This document shows positions 28,369 through 38,123 of a stretch of 64,000 nucleotides of DNA, piece by piece. Every line of letters starts with the position of its first letter. The first letter of the stretch is position 1. This stretch comes from Litoribrevibacter albus (GTDB taxonomy: Bacteria > Pseudomonadota > Gammaproteobacteria > Pseudomonadales > Litoribrevibacteraceae), in the NCBI RefSeq assembly GCF_030159995.1, contig NZ_BSNM01000016.1, positions 1 to 64,000 of the forward strand. The letters run 5' to 3'. The notes under the pieces were generated by a model, which was given only the letters and a program-made list of their open reading frames with translations, ran no database searches and was not told the origin of the DNA. The position numbers and the translations under genes were made by a program.

Positions 28369-29244
28369 ATGAAACAAACACCTACAACTTTAAGCGTTCC
28401 CGCACCCGCCAAACTTAACCTCTTTTTACACATCACCAATCAAAGAAGCGATGGCTATCACGAGCTACAAACAATTTTCCAGTTCATCGATTTGTCCGAC
28501 ACACTAGAGTTCACTCTAACAGATACCGATGAAATCCGGGTTACCCAGCAGAATGCACATTCAACGTCTGAAATCATCGAAGAAAAAGACAACCTCATAT
28601 ATAAAGCAGCAACAGCTTTGCTGCCCTATCGACAAGCCCCCCAAGGGATACGCATTAAGTACGAAAAGCGCATTCCCTCCGGTGCAGGATTGGGAGGCGG
28701 CAGCTCAGATGCTGCAACGACGCTATTAGTACTGAATGAATTATGGCAATGCCAACAAAGCCTAGAGCAGTTGCGCGCAATCGGTTTAAAGCTGGGAGCA
28801 GACGTCCCCGTTTTTGTTAACGGCACCGCTGCTTTTGCGGAAGGTGTTGGAGAGCACCTGACACCCGTTTCTCCAAACACCCCCTGGTACGTCGTTATTA
28901 AACCTAATGCCCATATCAGCACTGCGGAAATTTTTTCCCATCCCGACTTGACTAGAAACACGCCAACCCTCAAAATATCGGCCGCTCTTGAGCATGGTGG
29001 TCATAATGACTGCGAAAATGTCGTACGGGCGCTCTATTCTGAGGTTGATCAAGCACTGAAATGGCTAGCTAAATTTAGCCCTTCAAAGCTAACCGGAACA
29101 GGAGCGTGTGTGTTCGCAGAGTTTCCTACAGAAAGCGAAGCTCTGGCCGTTGCCCAACAATATGCAGATTCAACTGCTATATTTGTTGCCAAAGGCATGA
29201 ACGACAATCCTGCCCACAGAGTGTTACAGGAACTAACTTTTTAG
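28369..29244 (+). CDS. ispE: 4-diphosphocytidyl-2-C-methyl-D-erythritol kinase
   Basis: GHMP kinase of the non-mevalonate isoprenoid pathway. PAPAKLNLFLHI is the N-terminal motif, IPSGAGLGGGSSDAATT the ATP-binding glycine loop, and LTGTGACVFAEF the C-terminal GHMP motif. At 291 aa it is complete. It precedes tRNA-Gln and prs, as in Pseudomonas. Confidence 0.98.
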   Translation: MKQTPTTLSVPAPAKLNLFLHITNQRSDGYHELQTIFQFIDLSDTLEFTLTDTDEIRVTQQNAHSTSEIIEEKDNLIYKAATALLPYRQAPQGIRIKYEKRIPSGAGLGGGSSDAATTLLVLNELWQCQQSLEQLRAIGLKLGADVPVFVNGTAAFAEGVGEHLTPVSPNTPWYVVIKPNAHISTAEIFSHPDLTRNTPTLKISAALEHGGHNDCENVVRALYSEVDQALKWLAKFSPSKLTGTGACVFAEFPTESEALAVAQQYADSTAIFVAKGMNDNPAHRVLQELTF

Positions 29245-29250
29245 AAAGGA

Positions 29251-29278
29251 TTGACCTAGCTAACGCTCTGTTAATAAC
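29251..29278 (+). promoter_or_regulatory. Candidate promoter of tRNA-Gln / prs
   Basis: TTGACC (29251-29256) is a good -35. After 16 bp, AATAAC (29273-29278) is a fair -10, with the tRNA starting 15 bp further on. The -10 is imperfect; read-through from ispE may also supply this tRNA. Confidence 0.45.
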
Positions 29279-29293
29279 TTCCTGTGAAAATGT

Positions 29294-29368
29294 TGGGGTA
29301 TAGCCAAGCGGTAAGGCAACGGGTTTTGATCCCGTCATGCGGAGGTTCAAATCCTCCTACCTCAGCCA
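29294..29368 (+). tRNA. tRNA-Gln (anticodon TTG)
   Basis: 75 nt with an encoded CCA end. The acceptor stem TGGGGTA pairs with TACCTCA (one G-T). The anticodon loop TTTTGAT carries TTG at positions 34-36. The T-arm is GGAGG-TTCAAAT-CCTCC. The sequence is very close to E. coli tRNA-Gln(UUG). It lies between ispE and prs, a conserved location. Confidence 0.97.
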
Positions 29369-29421
29369 AAAAGCAAGATTAACCCTAGTGTTCAACCAGC
29401 TCCCTTCAAAGGTGCCGCGAA

Positions 29422-30363
29422 GTGTCCAAACTAATGGTCTTTACGGGTAATGCCAACCCGGAACTCGCTAAAAAGGTGGTTGATCAGCTTTGCATTACAA
29501 TGGGTGATGCAACAGTTGGTCAGTTCAGTGATGGTGAAATTCAGGTAGAACTGAATGAAAACGTACGTGGTAAGGATGTTTTCATCGTTCAATCCACCTG
29601 TGTCCCAACAAACGATAATATCATGGAACTGATCATTATGGCTGACGCGCTGCGTCGAGCCTCTGCAGCAAGGATTACTGCTGTTGTTCCTTATTTCGGT
29701 TACGCACGTCAGGACCGTCGTCCTCGTTCAGCTCGTGTACCTATCAGTGCGCGCGTTGTTGCAGACATGATGCAAACATCAGGCATCGACCGTGTACTAA
29801 CCATGGATCTGCACGCAGACCAAATTCAAGGTTTCTTTAGCATCCCGGTAGATAACATTTATGGTTCTCCGGTATTGCTGGATGACATCGAACGTCAAGA
29901 TTACGAAAAACTAACTGTAGTTTCTCCAGACGTTGGCGGTGTTGTTCGAGCTCGTGCTCTGGCAAAACTGCTGGGCGATGAGCTAGCGATTATCGACAAG
30001 CGTCGTCCTCGTGCAAACGAAGCTGAAATCATGCACATCATCGGTGACGTTGAAGGCCGTACCTGTGTATTGATTGATGACATGGTAGATACTGCCGGCA
30101 CACTTTGCCAAGCAGCTGCCGCGTTGAAAGCAAACGGCGCAGAAAAAGTAGTGGCTTACTGTACTCACCCTGTACTGTCTGGCCCTGCTGTTGAAAGATT
30201 GAACTCGTCTCATGTAGATGAGTTAGTAGTAACCGACACCATTCCTTTGAACGAAGCTGCGGCGAACAGCCCACGCATCCGTCAGTTGAGTGTTGCAGGT
30301 CTACTGGCTGAATCGGTTCGCCGGATCAGCAACGAAGAATCCATCAGTGCTATGTTCCGCTAA
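29422..30363 (+). CDS. prs: Ribose-phosphate pyrophosphokinase
   Basis: Makes PRPP from ribose-5-phosphate and ATP for nucleotide, His, Trp and NAD synthesis. [20 protein letters not shown] (catalytic/ATP region) and [14 protein letters not shown] (PRPP-binding loop) are clear. At 313 aa it is complete. It starts at GTG with AAGGTG about 7 nt upstream; no competing ATG fits the family N-terminus. Confidence 0.98.
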   Translation: MSKLMVFTGNANPELAKKVVDQLCITMGDATVGQFSDGEIQVELNENVRGKDVFIVQSTCVPTNDNIMELIIMADALRRASAARITAVVPYFGYARQDRRPRSARVPISARVVADMMQTSGIDRVLTMDLHADQIQGFFSIPVDNIYGSPVLLDDIERQDYEKLTVVSPDVGGVVRARALAKLLGDELAIIDKRRPRANEAEIMHIIGDVEGRTCVLIDDMVDTAGTLCQAAAALKANGAEKVVAYCTHPVLSGPAVERLNSSHVDELVVTDTIPLNEAAANSPRIRQLSVAGLLAESVRRISNEESISAMFR

Positions 30364-30420
30364 AAATTGCGGTTCCGCTAATTAACACCATTTAATTAGC
30401 CCATACACTGAGGAATACAC

Positions 30421-30476
30421 CCCGAATAATCGGGCTTAAACTACTTCCTATCTGACTGGTCGCAAGCAGATAGGAA
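30421..30476 (+). ncRNA. Structured leader of rplY (candidate L25 autoregulatory element)
   Basis: Two hairpins precede the rplY start. One is CCCGA-ATAA-TCGGG (30421-30434). The other is a perfect 10-bp stem TTCCTATCTG / CAGATAGGAA (30445-30454 with 30467-30476) closing a 12-nt loop ACTGGTCGCAAG, just 17 bp before the ATG. Neither is followed by a T-run, so termination is unlikely. L25 of gammaproteobacteria is known to repress its own mRNA by leader binding; assigning this leader to that mechanism is inference. Confidence 0.5.
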
Positions 30477-30493
30477 ATTATGAGGTATATACC

Positions 30494-31111
30494 ATGGTTG
30501 ATTTCGTATTAAACGCAGAAGTTCGCGAAGATCAGGGGAAAGGTGCGAGCCGCCGCCTACGTCGCGAAGCTGGCAAAGTACCTGCTATCGTTTACGGTGG
30601 TGCTAAAAACCGTAAGCCACAAGCAATCACTCTTGCTGCAAACGAGTTGGACAAAGCTCTTCAAAGCGAAGCGTTTTTCTCTCACGTTATTACATTGAAT
30701 GTAGCTGACAAAGCTGAGCAAGTGATCATCAAAGATCTACAGCGTCACCCAGCTAAGCCAGTGATCTATCACGCTGACTTCCTACGCGTAACTAAGAGCA
30801 CTGTTATCACTAAAACTGTTCCTCTACACTTCATCAACGAAGAGACATGTGTAGGTGTTAAGCAGCAAGGTGGTAAGATCACTCACAACGTTGCAGACGT
30901 TCAGATCAAATGTACTCTAAGCAACCTACCTGAGTTCATCGAAGTAGATATGGCTGAAGTTGAAGCAGGCGCAACTCTTCACCTTTCAGACATCGCACTT
31001 CCAAAAGGTGTAACTCTAGTTCAGTTGGCTCTTGGTGCTGACCACGATCTAGCAATCGCATCTATCGCTGCTAAGAAAGCAAGCGCTGATGACGAAGCTG
31101 CTGCAGAGTAA
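30494..31111 (+). CDS. rplY: 50S ribosomal protein L25 (long, CTC type)
   Basis: Binds loop E of 5S rRNA. At 205 aa it is the two-domain CTC form: the N-terminal L25 domain ([27 protein letters not shown]) followed by the TL5 C-terminal beta domain ([19 protein letters not shown] ... [14 protein letters not shown]) with an Ala-rich tail. Codon use is strongly biased toward highly expressed codons compared with its neighbours. It lies between prs and pth, the standard order. Confidence 0.97.
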   Translation: MVDFVLNAEVREDQGKGASRRLRREAGKVPAIVYGGAKNRKPQAITLAANELDKALQSEAFFSHVITLNVADKAEQVIIKDLQRHPAKPVIYHADFLRVTKSTVITKTVPLHFINEETCVGVKQQGGKITHNVADVQIKCTLSNLPEFIEVDMAEVEAGATLHLSDIALPKGVTLVQLALGADHDLAIASIAAKKASADDEAAAE

Positions 31112-31154
31112 TTCGAAAGAATAACTCTTCTCAGGAAGTAGCTAAGGAACCGGC

Positions 31155-31739
31155 ATGAGTGACATTCGTTTAATCGTAGGTCTGGGAAATCCAGGCGCAG
31201 AATACGAACAAACACGTCACAATGCCGGTTTTCTTTTTCTGGATGAAATTGCCCGACAATACCAGGGTAACTTCAAGCTGGAAAAAAAATACGCAGGTGA
31301 ATACTGCAAAGTAAGAATTAATGGCGAGGAAGTTCATCTTCTCAAGCCAATGACCTACATGAACCGCAGTGGTCAAGCGGTCGGCCCTCTTGCCAACTTC
31401 TTCAAAATCTCTCCCGAAGAAATTCTCGTTGTACATGACGAATTAGACATCCCTCCCGGCACAGCCAAGCTCAAAAAAGGCGGCGGTCACGGCGGTCATA
31501 ATGGACTGAAAGACATTATTCGTTGTCTAGCCAACAGCAAAGAATTTCATCGTCTACGTTTAGGTATCGGACACCCTGGCGACAGTAAATTGGTCGCGAA
31601 CTATGTTCTGAAAAAAGCACCAGTAACCGAAATGCAGGCCATTGAAGCCACTATCGATGAAGCGGCTCGAATATTACCAACTTTCCTGGCGGGCGACACA
31701 TCGAAAGCGATGAACCAGTTGCATAGTTTTAAAGCCTAG
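31155..31739 (+). CDS. pth: Peptidyl-tRNA hydrolase
   Basis: Recycles peptidyl-tRNA released during translation. It has [24 protein letters not shown] with the catalytic His, the [11 protein letters not shown] substrate loop, [11 protein letters not shown] with the catalytic Asp, and [12 protein letters not shown]. At 194 aa it is complete, 43 bp after rplY. Confidence 0.98.
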   Translation: MSDIRLIVGLGNPGAEYEQTRHNAGFLFLDEIARQYQGNFKLEKKYAGEYCKVRINGEEVHLLKPMTYMNRSGQAVGPLANFFKISPEEILVVHDELDIPPGTAKLKKGGGHGGHNGLKDIIRCLANSKEFHRLRLGIGHPGDSKLVANYVLKKAPVTEMQAIEATIDEAARILPTFLAGDTSKAMNQLHSFKA

Positions 31740-31870
31740 CGCCTGAAAAGCGAACCCCCGAAAACCTGATTCCCAAACGCACCGAGCCTGAAAATACATC
31801 CTCTTGATTTAACTTCGCGTCGGGCTGTCTAGAAAATCATCTATCCCCTATACCTGATCGTAAAAAACCC

Positions 31871-31876
31871 TATAAT
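31871..31876 (+). promoter_or_regulatory. Candidate -10 element for ychF
   Basis: A perfect TATAAT lies 85 bp upstream of the ychF start in the 221-bp pth-ychF gap. The best -35 at 17-18 bp is poor, so an activator or a weak promoter is possible. The rest of this gap shows no other feature. Confidence 0.35.
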
Positions 31877-31960
31877 ACCCCCTTTCAAAATTTCTATTAC
31901 ATCGAACCTTTCGAGCAAACGTCTAACCAGTCCTTGCTCCTATACATACGGGAATCACTC

Positions 31961-33052
31961 ATGGGTTTTAAGTGCGGTATCGTCGGCCTACCTAACGTAG
32001 GAAAATCAACTCTGTTTAATGCCTTAACCAAAGCAGAAATTGATGCAGAGAACTTCCCTTTCTGTACCATTGAGCCGAACTCAGGCGTTGTACCTATGCC
32101 TGACCCTCGTCTAGACAAGCTTGAAGCAATTGTTAACCCTGAACGCGTTCTACCTACAACTATGGAATTCGTAGACATTGCAGGCCTTGTGAAAGGCGCT
32201 TCCAAAGGTGAAGGTCTAGGCAACCAGTTCCTTGCCAACATTCGTGAAACCGATGCGATTGCACACGTGGTTCGCTGCTTCGAAAATGACAATGTAATTC
32301 ACGTAGAAAACAAAATTGACCCTGCTGATGATGTAGAAGTGATCAACATGGAACTGATTTTGGCGGATCTTGAAAGCGTTGAAAAACAACTTCAACGAGT
32401 TCAACGTGTCGCTAAAAGCGGTAATAAAGAAGCGATCAAGCAGAAAGAGCTACTGGAGCGACTGATAGCACACTTCGAAGAAGGCAACCCAGCTCGTACT
32501 CTGGAACTTTCGGACGATGAGTGGAAAGAAGTAAAGCAATTCCACTTAATCACCAACAAACCAACCATGTACATCGCCAACGTGGATGAAGAAGGCTTCG
32601 AAGATAACCCGCATCTGGACACTGTTCGTGCCATTGCAGAGAAAGAAGGCGCCGTGGTTGTTCCTATCTGTAATAAGTTGGAAGCAGAGATCGCAGAACT
32701 GGACGACGAAGAGAAAGAAGAGTTTCTTGAAGATCTGGGTATGGAAGAACCAGGTCTGGATCGTGTTATCCGTGCAGGCTATGAGCTATTAGGCCTTCAG
32801 ACCTATTTCACAGCAGGCGTAAAAGAAGTACGCGCATGGACAGTAAAAGTCGGCGCAACCGCACCACAAGCTGCTGGAGTGATCCACACAGACTTTGAGA
32901 AGGGTTTCATCCGTGCTGAAGTAATCGGTTATGACGACTTCATTGAATATAAGGGTGAATCCGGCGCTAAAGAAGCCGGCAAATGGCGTCTGGAAGGAAA
33001 AGATTACGTTGTAAAAGACGGCGATGTCGTTCATTTCCGTTTTAACGTTTAG
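31961..33052 (+). CDS. ychF: Redox-regulated ATPase/GTPase YchF
   Basis: Obg-family nucleotide hydrolase that binds ribosomes and prefers ATP. It has the P-loop LPNVGKST, switch [17 protein letters not shown], the NKP-type specificity segment ([11 protein letters not shown]), a coiled-coil insertion and a C-terminal TGS domain ([13 protein letters not shown] ... [15 protein letters not shown]). I start at ATG 31961 ([12 protein letters not shown], 363 aa), the family start; the nine residues upstream are spurious. Confidence 0.97.
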   Translation: MGFKCGIVGLPNVGKSTLFNALTKAEIDAENFPFCTIEPNSGVVPMPDPRLDKLEAIVNPERVLPTTMEFVDIAGLVKGASKGEGLGNQFLANIRETDAIAHVVRCFENDNVIHVENKIDPADDVEVINMELILADLESVEKQLQRVQRVAKSGNKEAIKQKELLERLIAHFEEGNPARTLELSDDEWKEVKQFHLITNKPTMYIANVDEEGFEDNPHLDTVRAIAEKEGAVVVPICNKLEAEIAELDDEEKEEFLEDLGMEEPGLDRVIRAGYELLGLQTYFTAGVKEVRAWTVKVGATAPQAAGVIHTDFEKGFIRAEVIGYDDFIEYKGESGAKEAGKWRLEGKDYVVKDGDVVHFRFNV

Positions 33053-33100
33053 CCCTGCAAATAGATATTAAAAAAATTGTAAAAAATTAGCGCATATATG

Positions 33101-33129
33101 TTGACAGAGACTTTCTCGATCCGCATAAT
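33101..33129 (+). promoter_or_regulatory. Promoter of tRNA-Met
   Basis: A consensus TTGACA at 33101-33106, a 17-bp spacer, and CATAAT at 33124-33129 are followed by a GC-rich discriminator (GCGCAG) typical of stringently controlled promoters. The tRNA begins 15 bp after the -10. This is one of the clearest promoters in the window. Confidence 0.85.
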
Positions 33130-33143
33130 GCGCAGCCTGAAGT

Positions 33144-33220
33144 GGCAACGTAGCTCAGCTGGTTAGAGCACAGCACTCATAATGCTGGGGTCGGCAGTTC
33201 AAGTCTGCCCGTTGCTACCA
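33144..33220 (+). tRNA. Elongator tRNA-Met (anticodon CAT)
   Basis: 77 nt with encoded CCA. The acceptor stem GGCAACG pairs with CGTTGCT (first pair G-T), the D-stem is GCTC/GAGC, the anticodon loop CTCATAA sits on the CAGCA/TGCTG stem, and the T-arm is GGCAG-TTCAAGT-CTGCC. Close similarity to E. coli metT and a paired 1-72 position indicate the elongator rather than the initiator. A tRNA-Ile with lysidine-modified CAT is less likely from the stem sequence. Confidence 0.93.
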
Positions 33221-33228
33221 CTTATTTT

Positions 33229-33257
33229 AAAAGCTCGCTTTCATAGCGGGCTTTTTT
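33229..33257 (+). terminator. Rho-independent terminator after tRNA-Met
   Basis: The 9-bp stem AAGCTCGCT / AGCGGGCTT (one T-G pair) with a TTCAT loop is followed by TTTTTT. It begins about 10 bp after the tRNA CCA end. Confidence 0.9.
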
Positions 33258-33418
33258 CGTATTAGCCTCTAAGAAATTTCTTTCTCACCCTACTTTACCC
33301 CTACACGACACCTGAACAACAAAACACGACAGCCAATTTCCCTAACATTTTTTAACAATACAAGTCCCGCTAAAAACACTAGACTGGTCAAAATAAGAAC
33401 AAAGATAAATGATCGAAA

Positions 33419-34582
33419 ATGGCTCAACTCAAAACTATTCTCACTCATCTCAGTGAAAGCATCTTTGATGGCAGTTACGTAGAAAAATCTCAATGCATCT
33501 GCTTTTTAATCGCTCTCGCCTTAGGCGCGTTCTCGATTTTGCTGTCTCTCACTTTGTTACTGACAGATCTGAATACGATCAATATGAATCGTGAGGGTTA
33601 CCAAGAGCTATTAGAAATATCCAGCATATGCTCGCTCTATAACTTGATTCTCGCGATGCTGGGTAACCTCATCAAGAATAAAGACAATCGCGTCTATGCC
33701 CATGCCTGTATCTTCAGTTATGTACTGATTAATGTGCTGATTCTGTTTTACATTGGCGTCTATTCAATGGGGACAGGCATAGCCTTGGCAGGAGCGCCCA
33801 TCATCGGCCTGATCCTGTTTGATCGCCACCTGATCTTCACGGGGTTAGGCAGTGGCGTGATCATTTTCATTGGCTTCAACATTTTCTTACTCACCAACAA
33901 TCTGGAATACGCCCCCATCGTCCAGCACCAAATTGCGCCCTACCGAGATCCAATCTGGCTGATGACGATGCTGACGTTTGTCAGTGTGCATCTAGGGCTG
34001 TTGGTCTACATTGGACACACCTCGATTACACGCTGGAAACAACGTGAAGCGGAAGTCACCTTTTTATCCACAACCGACCCTCTGACCCTGTTATCTAATC
34101 GCCGTCACTTGATGGAACACTATCATCAGGAGTACCAACGGGCGATCAGACAACAATCGCCGATCTCGATCTTTCTGGTGGATCTGGATCACTTCAAACA
34201 GGTTAACGATACCTATGGACATCTCTGCGGTGATGAAGCATTAAAGATGGCGGCTAAAACCCTGAAAGATACCTTGAGAGAAACCGACCTGGTTGGCCGA
34301 TATGGAGGAGAGGAATTTCTGGTGATTCTGCCCGATACCAACGGGAGAGCCGCCGTCCAGGTAGCGGATCGCTTCCGTCGAGCCTTACAGGCCAACCCGA
34401 TTCATTTATCCGATGGCCATCAACTCAACATTACTGCCAGTATCGGCTTGAATACAACCACCCCTAAACACGTGAGCGAGTTAGACCACTTTTTGGCTTC
34501 TGCGGATAAAGCGCTCTATGAAGCCAAAAACAACGGACGAAATCAGGTCACGATCGCGATGGAAAGTGAGAACGCTGCTTAG
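33419..34582 (+). CDS. Membrane-bound diguanylate cyclase
   Basis: 387 aa: an N-terminal membrane module of about six helices (residues 28-200), then a GGDEF domain from about 215. STTDPLTLLSNRRHL, the metal aspartates in FLVDLDHFKQVND (D255 region), and R-Y-GGEEF (296-300) show an active c-di-GMP synthase. RETD at 287-290 is the allosteric inhibitory I-site, five residues before GGEEF. The N-terminal input module has no named domain that I recognise. The last 35 bp overlap the end of the convergent multiheme cytochrome gene, so the two transcripts are antisense at their 3' ends. Confidence 0.93.
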   Translation: MAQLKTILTHLSESIFDGSYVEKSQCICFLIALALGAFSILLSLTLLLTDLNTINMNREGYQELLEISSICSLYNLILAMLGNLIKNKDNRVYAHACIFSYVLINVLILFYIGVYSMGTGIALAGAPIIGLILFDRHLIFTGLGSGVIIFIGFNIFLLTNNLEYAPIVQHQIAPYRDPIWLMTMLTFVSVHLGLLVYIGHTSITRWKQREAEVTFLSTTDPLTLLSNRRHLMEHYHQEYQRAIRQQSPISIFLVDLDHFKQVNDTYGHLCGDEALKMAAKTLKDTLRETDLVGRYGGEEFLVILPDTNGRAAVQVADRFRRALQANPIHLSDGHQLNITASIGLNTTTPKHVSELDHFLASADKALYEAKNNGRNQVTIAMESENAA

Positions 34583-37439
34583 CCATCTCGACAACCTCTA
34601 CGTCAGGAATCGTCTCATCTGGGTAAGCGTTCCTGACTTTCTCAACCAACTGCTTTGAGAACACCTGATAAAGCAAACGCACGGAAACACTAATTTCGCC
34701 TTGATGTTCAGGCAGTTTGAAACGTTCTGTTCGCGTTTCACCGGAAGCAATTCGAGTATCCTTACCGATCTTCACATAACGCCAAAATCTCAACCCAACC
34801 GGTTTGCCATCCTCATCGACACCCACTTTGATGAATTTTCGGCTGTCTTTTGGAATATAGCCATCCCTCATCACACCACTCTCAAAAATGGTTTGCCCTT
34901 GCTCGTTGGTTGCGATGACCTCTAACCACACCTGACGTCGTGCGCCACCCGGTAGGTGATGCCCTGACCGTTCGTTGGTCACGGCAACCAATAAGTCATC
35001 ACCATCCATCGACACATCTAAACTGGCGGCAGTTTTTAATATATCGACGCTCATTTTCTGATGCTCTTGGTTACGCATTCCCGTGAAGTAGTAATTACCG
35101 CCGGTAAAGTGATGAGAACGAACCTTCGACTTCATTGGCCCGCCATCGGTAGACTGTCCAACCTGACCACTAAAGTTGGTAACATCTGGGGTCATATGGC
35201 AATCAATGCAGGTCTTATGCTGATCCGGCTGCTCTGGCGAATTAAATTCAGACGCTAACCACTCACCATAGTTGTCATTAACATTAGCTCCCATGCCGGT
35301 GGTGAACTCATTATGGCAAGTCGCACAATAGAGTGAATCCTGATACAGAGACGGGTCAGAATAAGACGCCTTATGAGCTCCCGGCTGAGCATTAATTTGT
35401 TTGTCCGCCAACCACTGCATGACCGGGTTCTTCACATTCTCAAAGATATAACTGACCCGATCTTTCAGGTTCACCGTCATATCGGCATTACCCCCCGCAT
35501 GTTCGGCTTTTACAATACGATGGCAAAACTCACAGCCGGTGCCACGTTCACTCACCGCTTGCCCATGAGCCAATTTATCTTTTAAGGACTGACCTCCAGC
35601 TTCATGCATATCACCAAATTCTGAGAAGGCCCGATTCTCACCATTAATTACCATCTGAGGCGCATGACAACCTCGACACAGCACCCGGAACTCTTCCCCT
35701 TCCTCTTTCGCCGCAATGTCTTCCTGGAAACGATAGAAAGGGTGGTCCATGTTCATGCCATGATTGGAGTCGGCCCATTGATCGTAAATGGTGCTATGGC
35801 AGTCGGCGCACTTGGCCGAATTGATCCAATCCTCTGGATGGGTGTAAGGCGTATCATCCTCCAACCGCAGCCAGGTCGATAAATAGGGTAAGTTCTCCGA
35901 TGCTCTGACATAGCCGTTAAGCGCCATCATCTGTTTGGCCACATCAATACCAGGCTGATCGGGATCGACACTATCCATACCCCCCTGTGTTTTCTGAATG
36001 ATGTCGATATAAGCGCCTACCGGATCACCTGCGATCATCTTACGCACATTTACATGCCCGGTGATCGCATTCTGATACTTATCTTTTTGTCCGTCTTTCA
36101 GCAGGAAGCGGTTGGTAAAGTTAAAACCGTCGATATGACAGGAATCACAGCTCATCCAGAAATCCCCGGCCATTGCAGGGGAATACTGATCGCTGTTGGC
36201 TGAATTAAACAATGCCTTGCCGAGACGCTGTTGAGGTGACAGTGGATCTGTCGCTACCAGTTGAGCAAATTGCTCATCCTGCAGAGAGACCTTCGAAAAA
36301 GCACCGCCCTTGCCTAAATCGAATTTAGCCAGATCAAGCGTCATCGCCTGCTGGACAAACAAATCCCGCCCTATTGCTATCAGCCCTTTAGGGTTATTCC
36401 CTGGCACATGGCGATAGATCTGTGTTGCTTTTGCGCCCCCTTGAAACTTCTTCCGACGATGACGTTTTTTATTCTTTTTCCCTTGCCGGGACAAATCAAA
36501 CACCATCAAGTCGTCTGAACCCGCCAGACTCACAACCACTTTCTGATCCTGATCGGTGAACACCGCATCATGAGGATTCGACACAATTCGGGTTTTATTG
36601 CCTTTTTCCAGAAGATTAATTTGTTGAAACAGCTGTTTACGCTCATCCACCCGTTCATGTTCTTTGCCCGGAGTTAGATCCAGCACCGAGACCGTAGGAA
36701 AGACGGTCGATTGAAACTGAAAGTCATGCCCAAACGACCACAGTACGTGGGGTAACCACGCCTCGCTGCCGTCTGACGATATCGCAATATTATCCAAGCG
36801 ACGCGGCTTTCCTTGCGGTGTAGTTTTTTCAGCCTGCTCCGGGCTGTCTTGCAGCTGAATCACTTTCTCAAGTGTCGGAATGTCTGAAGACGTCTGATAA
36901 ATCGACACCTGCCCCGTTAACGCATGAGTAATCAACAAACGACCATCGGCAAGCCAGGCCAATCCACGAGGGGTTTCTGCCGTAGTCACTTCCGATACAA
37001 GCTCACCGTTTTTCGACACCACCAGCAACTTGTGCTGCTCAAAACTGGTCACATAGAAGCGCTGCTGTGTCTCATCAAAGACCACACCAAAGGGACGAGA
37101 TGGCACAACAACTCGATTGAGTTCTTTTAACGAGGAGCCATCCAACAGGATGATTTCGTCTGCTAAATAGTCGGTTGCTAGAATGACTGGAGACCCATTG
37201 GTAGAGGAGTTCGACAGGGCAATGCGGCGAATGTCTTTGCCTATGCGAATTTCATTCAGATGCTCACCGGTATCTTTATCAACAACACTGACAGAGCCTG
37301 TATCAAAGTTGGCACTGATTAATCGGTTGCGCGTTTCATCCAGAATCAACGAACTGCTCTTGTTGTATGTCATCCCCACAGACGCCAATGGCCAGAGACT
37401 TACCCACAACAACAGCAAACAGGTAACGCAACGTCTCAT
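34548..37439 (-). CDS. Beta-propeller / six-heme c-type cytochrome fusion (963 aa)
   Basis: A signal peptide (1-22) precedes a YVTN-like beta-propeller (about 25-390; for example LISANFDTGSVSVVDKDTGE and GVVFDETQQRFYVTSFEQHKLLVV). A CCP/MauG-like first heme region follows (GKALFNS ... C431-DSC-H435). A cytochrome c554-like part then carries CxxCH at 544, 588, 636, 705 and 744. A C-terminal beta-sandwich (750-963) contains the THERSGHHLPGGARRQVWLEV-like region. The propeller carries a polybasic insert (KKNKKRHRRKK, 321-331). All six CxxCH sites are intact. The start overlaps the stop of the upstream cytochrome-b-like gene (ATGA). It probably passes electrons in the periplasm; the acceptor is unknown. 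Confidence 0.85.
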   Translation of the reverse strand: MRRCVTCLLLLWVSLWPLASVGMTYNKSSSLILDETRNRLISANFDTGSVSVVDKDTGEHLNEIRIGKDIRRIALSNSSTNGSPVILATDYLADEIILLDGSSLKELNRVVVPSRPFGVVFDETQQRFYVTSFEQHKLLVVSKNGELVSEVTTAETPRGLAWLADGRLLITHALTGQVSIYQTSSDIPTLEKVIQLQDSPEQAEKTTPQGKPRRLDNIAISSDGSEAWLPHVLWSFGHDFQFQSTVFPTVSVLDLTPGKEHERVDERKQLFQQINLLEKGNKTRIVSNPHDAVFTDQDQKVVVSLAGSDDLMVFDLSRQGKKNKKRHRRKKFQGGAKATQIYRHVPGNNPKGLIAIGRDLFVQQAMTLDLAKFDLGKGGAFSKVSLQDEQFAQLVATDPLSPQQRLGKALFNSANSDQYSPAMAGDFWMSCDSCHIDGFNFTNRFLLKDGQKDKYQNAITGHVNVRKMIAGDPVGAYIDIIQKTQGGMDSVDPDQPGIDVAKQMMALNGYVRASENLPYLSTWLRLEDDTPYTHPEDWINSAKCADCHSTIYDQWADSNHGMNMDHPFYRFQEDIAAKEEGEEFRVLCRGCHAPQMVINGENRAFSEFGDMHEAGGQSLKDKLAHGQAVSERGTGCEFCHRIVKAEHAGGNADMTVNLKDRVSYIFENVKNPVMQWLADKQINAQPGAHKASYSDPSLYQDSLYCATCHNEFTTGMGANVNDNYGEWLASEFNSPEQPDQHKTCIDCHMTPDVTNFSGQVGQSTDGGPMKSKVRSHHFTGGNYYFTGMRNQEHQKMSVDILKTAASLDVSMDGDDLLVAVTNERSGHHLPGGARRQVWLEVIATNEQGQTIFESGVMRDGYIPKDSRKFIKVGVDEDGKPVGLRFWRYVKIGKDTRIASGETRTERFKLPEHQGEISVSVRLLYQVFSKQLVEKVRNAYPDETIPDVEVVEMAKQRSHFPSRS

Positions 37440-37975
37440 GCATTACCTCCTCTGCGTTTCATTAAGAGATTAACCAGCCTGGATGACTTCAGGTTCAACA
37501 CACTCCAGCGGAAGGCATGACGAAACACCAAAGGCGTGAGGATAACAGAGGAATAAAAGTGCAGATCCTGAATTAGTACGCTCAAGGCATTACCTGTCAC
37601 GCCATAAAAGAACAGATACAAACCAGAGGCCACACAAACCAGCAATAACCCTTCGGTCAGCCTTCCTGTTATACGAAGAAAGGATTTCCGGGATCGCATC
37701 AATAATTGGCGGTGGGCACTCCAGAACACACCCACCACCCACAAGAACAATGAAATACCAACCATCATGTGAGCGACTAACAACCAGCGCTCAGCTGCCC
37801 AACCAACCGACAATTGATCCCAAAGCAAAAAGCCGGTGACAAACATAAAATACATCAGCTTTTCAGCGTTCTTATGTCGATACGCCTGCTTTTGCCAATA
37901 CCCTTTGAGCGATTGCGCCCATGACAGGTTTTGATGTTCAGAAGAGATTACCGAAGAGGACAGAGGGGCATTCAT
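37436..37975 (-). CDS. Four-helix cytochrome b-like membrane protein
   Basis: 179 aa with four predicted membrane helices (about 38-55, 64-86, 106-126, 138-155). Histidines lie at 69, 88, 139 and 153 at or near helix ends, in the pattern of cytochrome b561 / DUF4405-type di-heme proteins. Tight coupling (4-bp overlap) to the multiheme cytochrome gene suggests that it moves electrons from the quinol pool to that protein. Heme ligation is inferred from position only; no named family is certain. Confidence 0.68.
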   Translation of the reverse strand: MNAPLSSSVISSEHQNLSWAQSLKGYWQKQAYRHKNAEKLMYFMFVTGFLLWDQLSVGWAAERWLLVAHMMVGISLFLWVVGVFWSAHRQLLMRSRKSFLRITGRLTEGLLLVCVASGLYLFFYGVTGNALSVLIQDLHFYSSVILTPLVFRHAFRWSVLNLKSSRLVNLLMKRRGGNA

Positions 37976-38073
37976 AACAAACCATCAGACATAAAGTGTC
38001 AGCGTAAAACTCGATCGTGTACGTTTTCAGACATCCTATCCAAAATCGTCAAATGGGGTGTTGATATAACGCA

Positions 38074-38104
38074 AGAGGCCCGGAACTGAAGCGCCCGAGC
38101 CTCT
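38074..38104 (-). terminator. Strong hairpin between the 692-aa gene and the cytochrome b-like gene
   Basis: A 10-bp GC-rich stem (AGAGGCCCGG / CCGAGCCTCT, one wobble) with an 11-nt loop lies 20 bp after the stop of the upstream gene. There is no T-run behind it, so it may be a partial terminator or a 3'-end stabiliser that sets the ratio of the two halves of the cluster. Confidence 0.5.
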
Positions 38105-38123
38105 CGTGATGCGTATTCTACTC

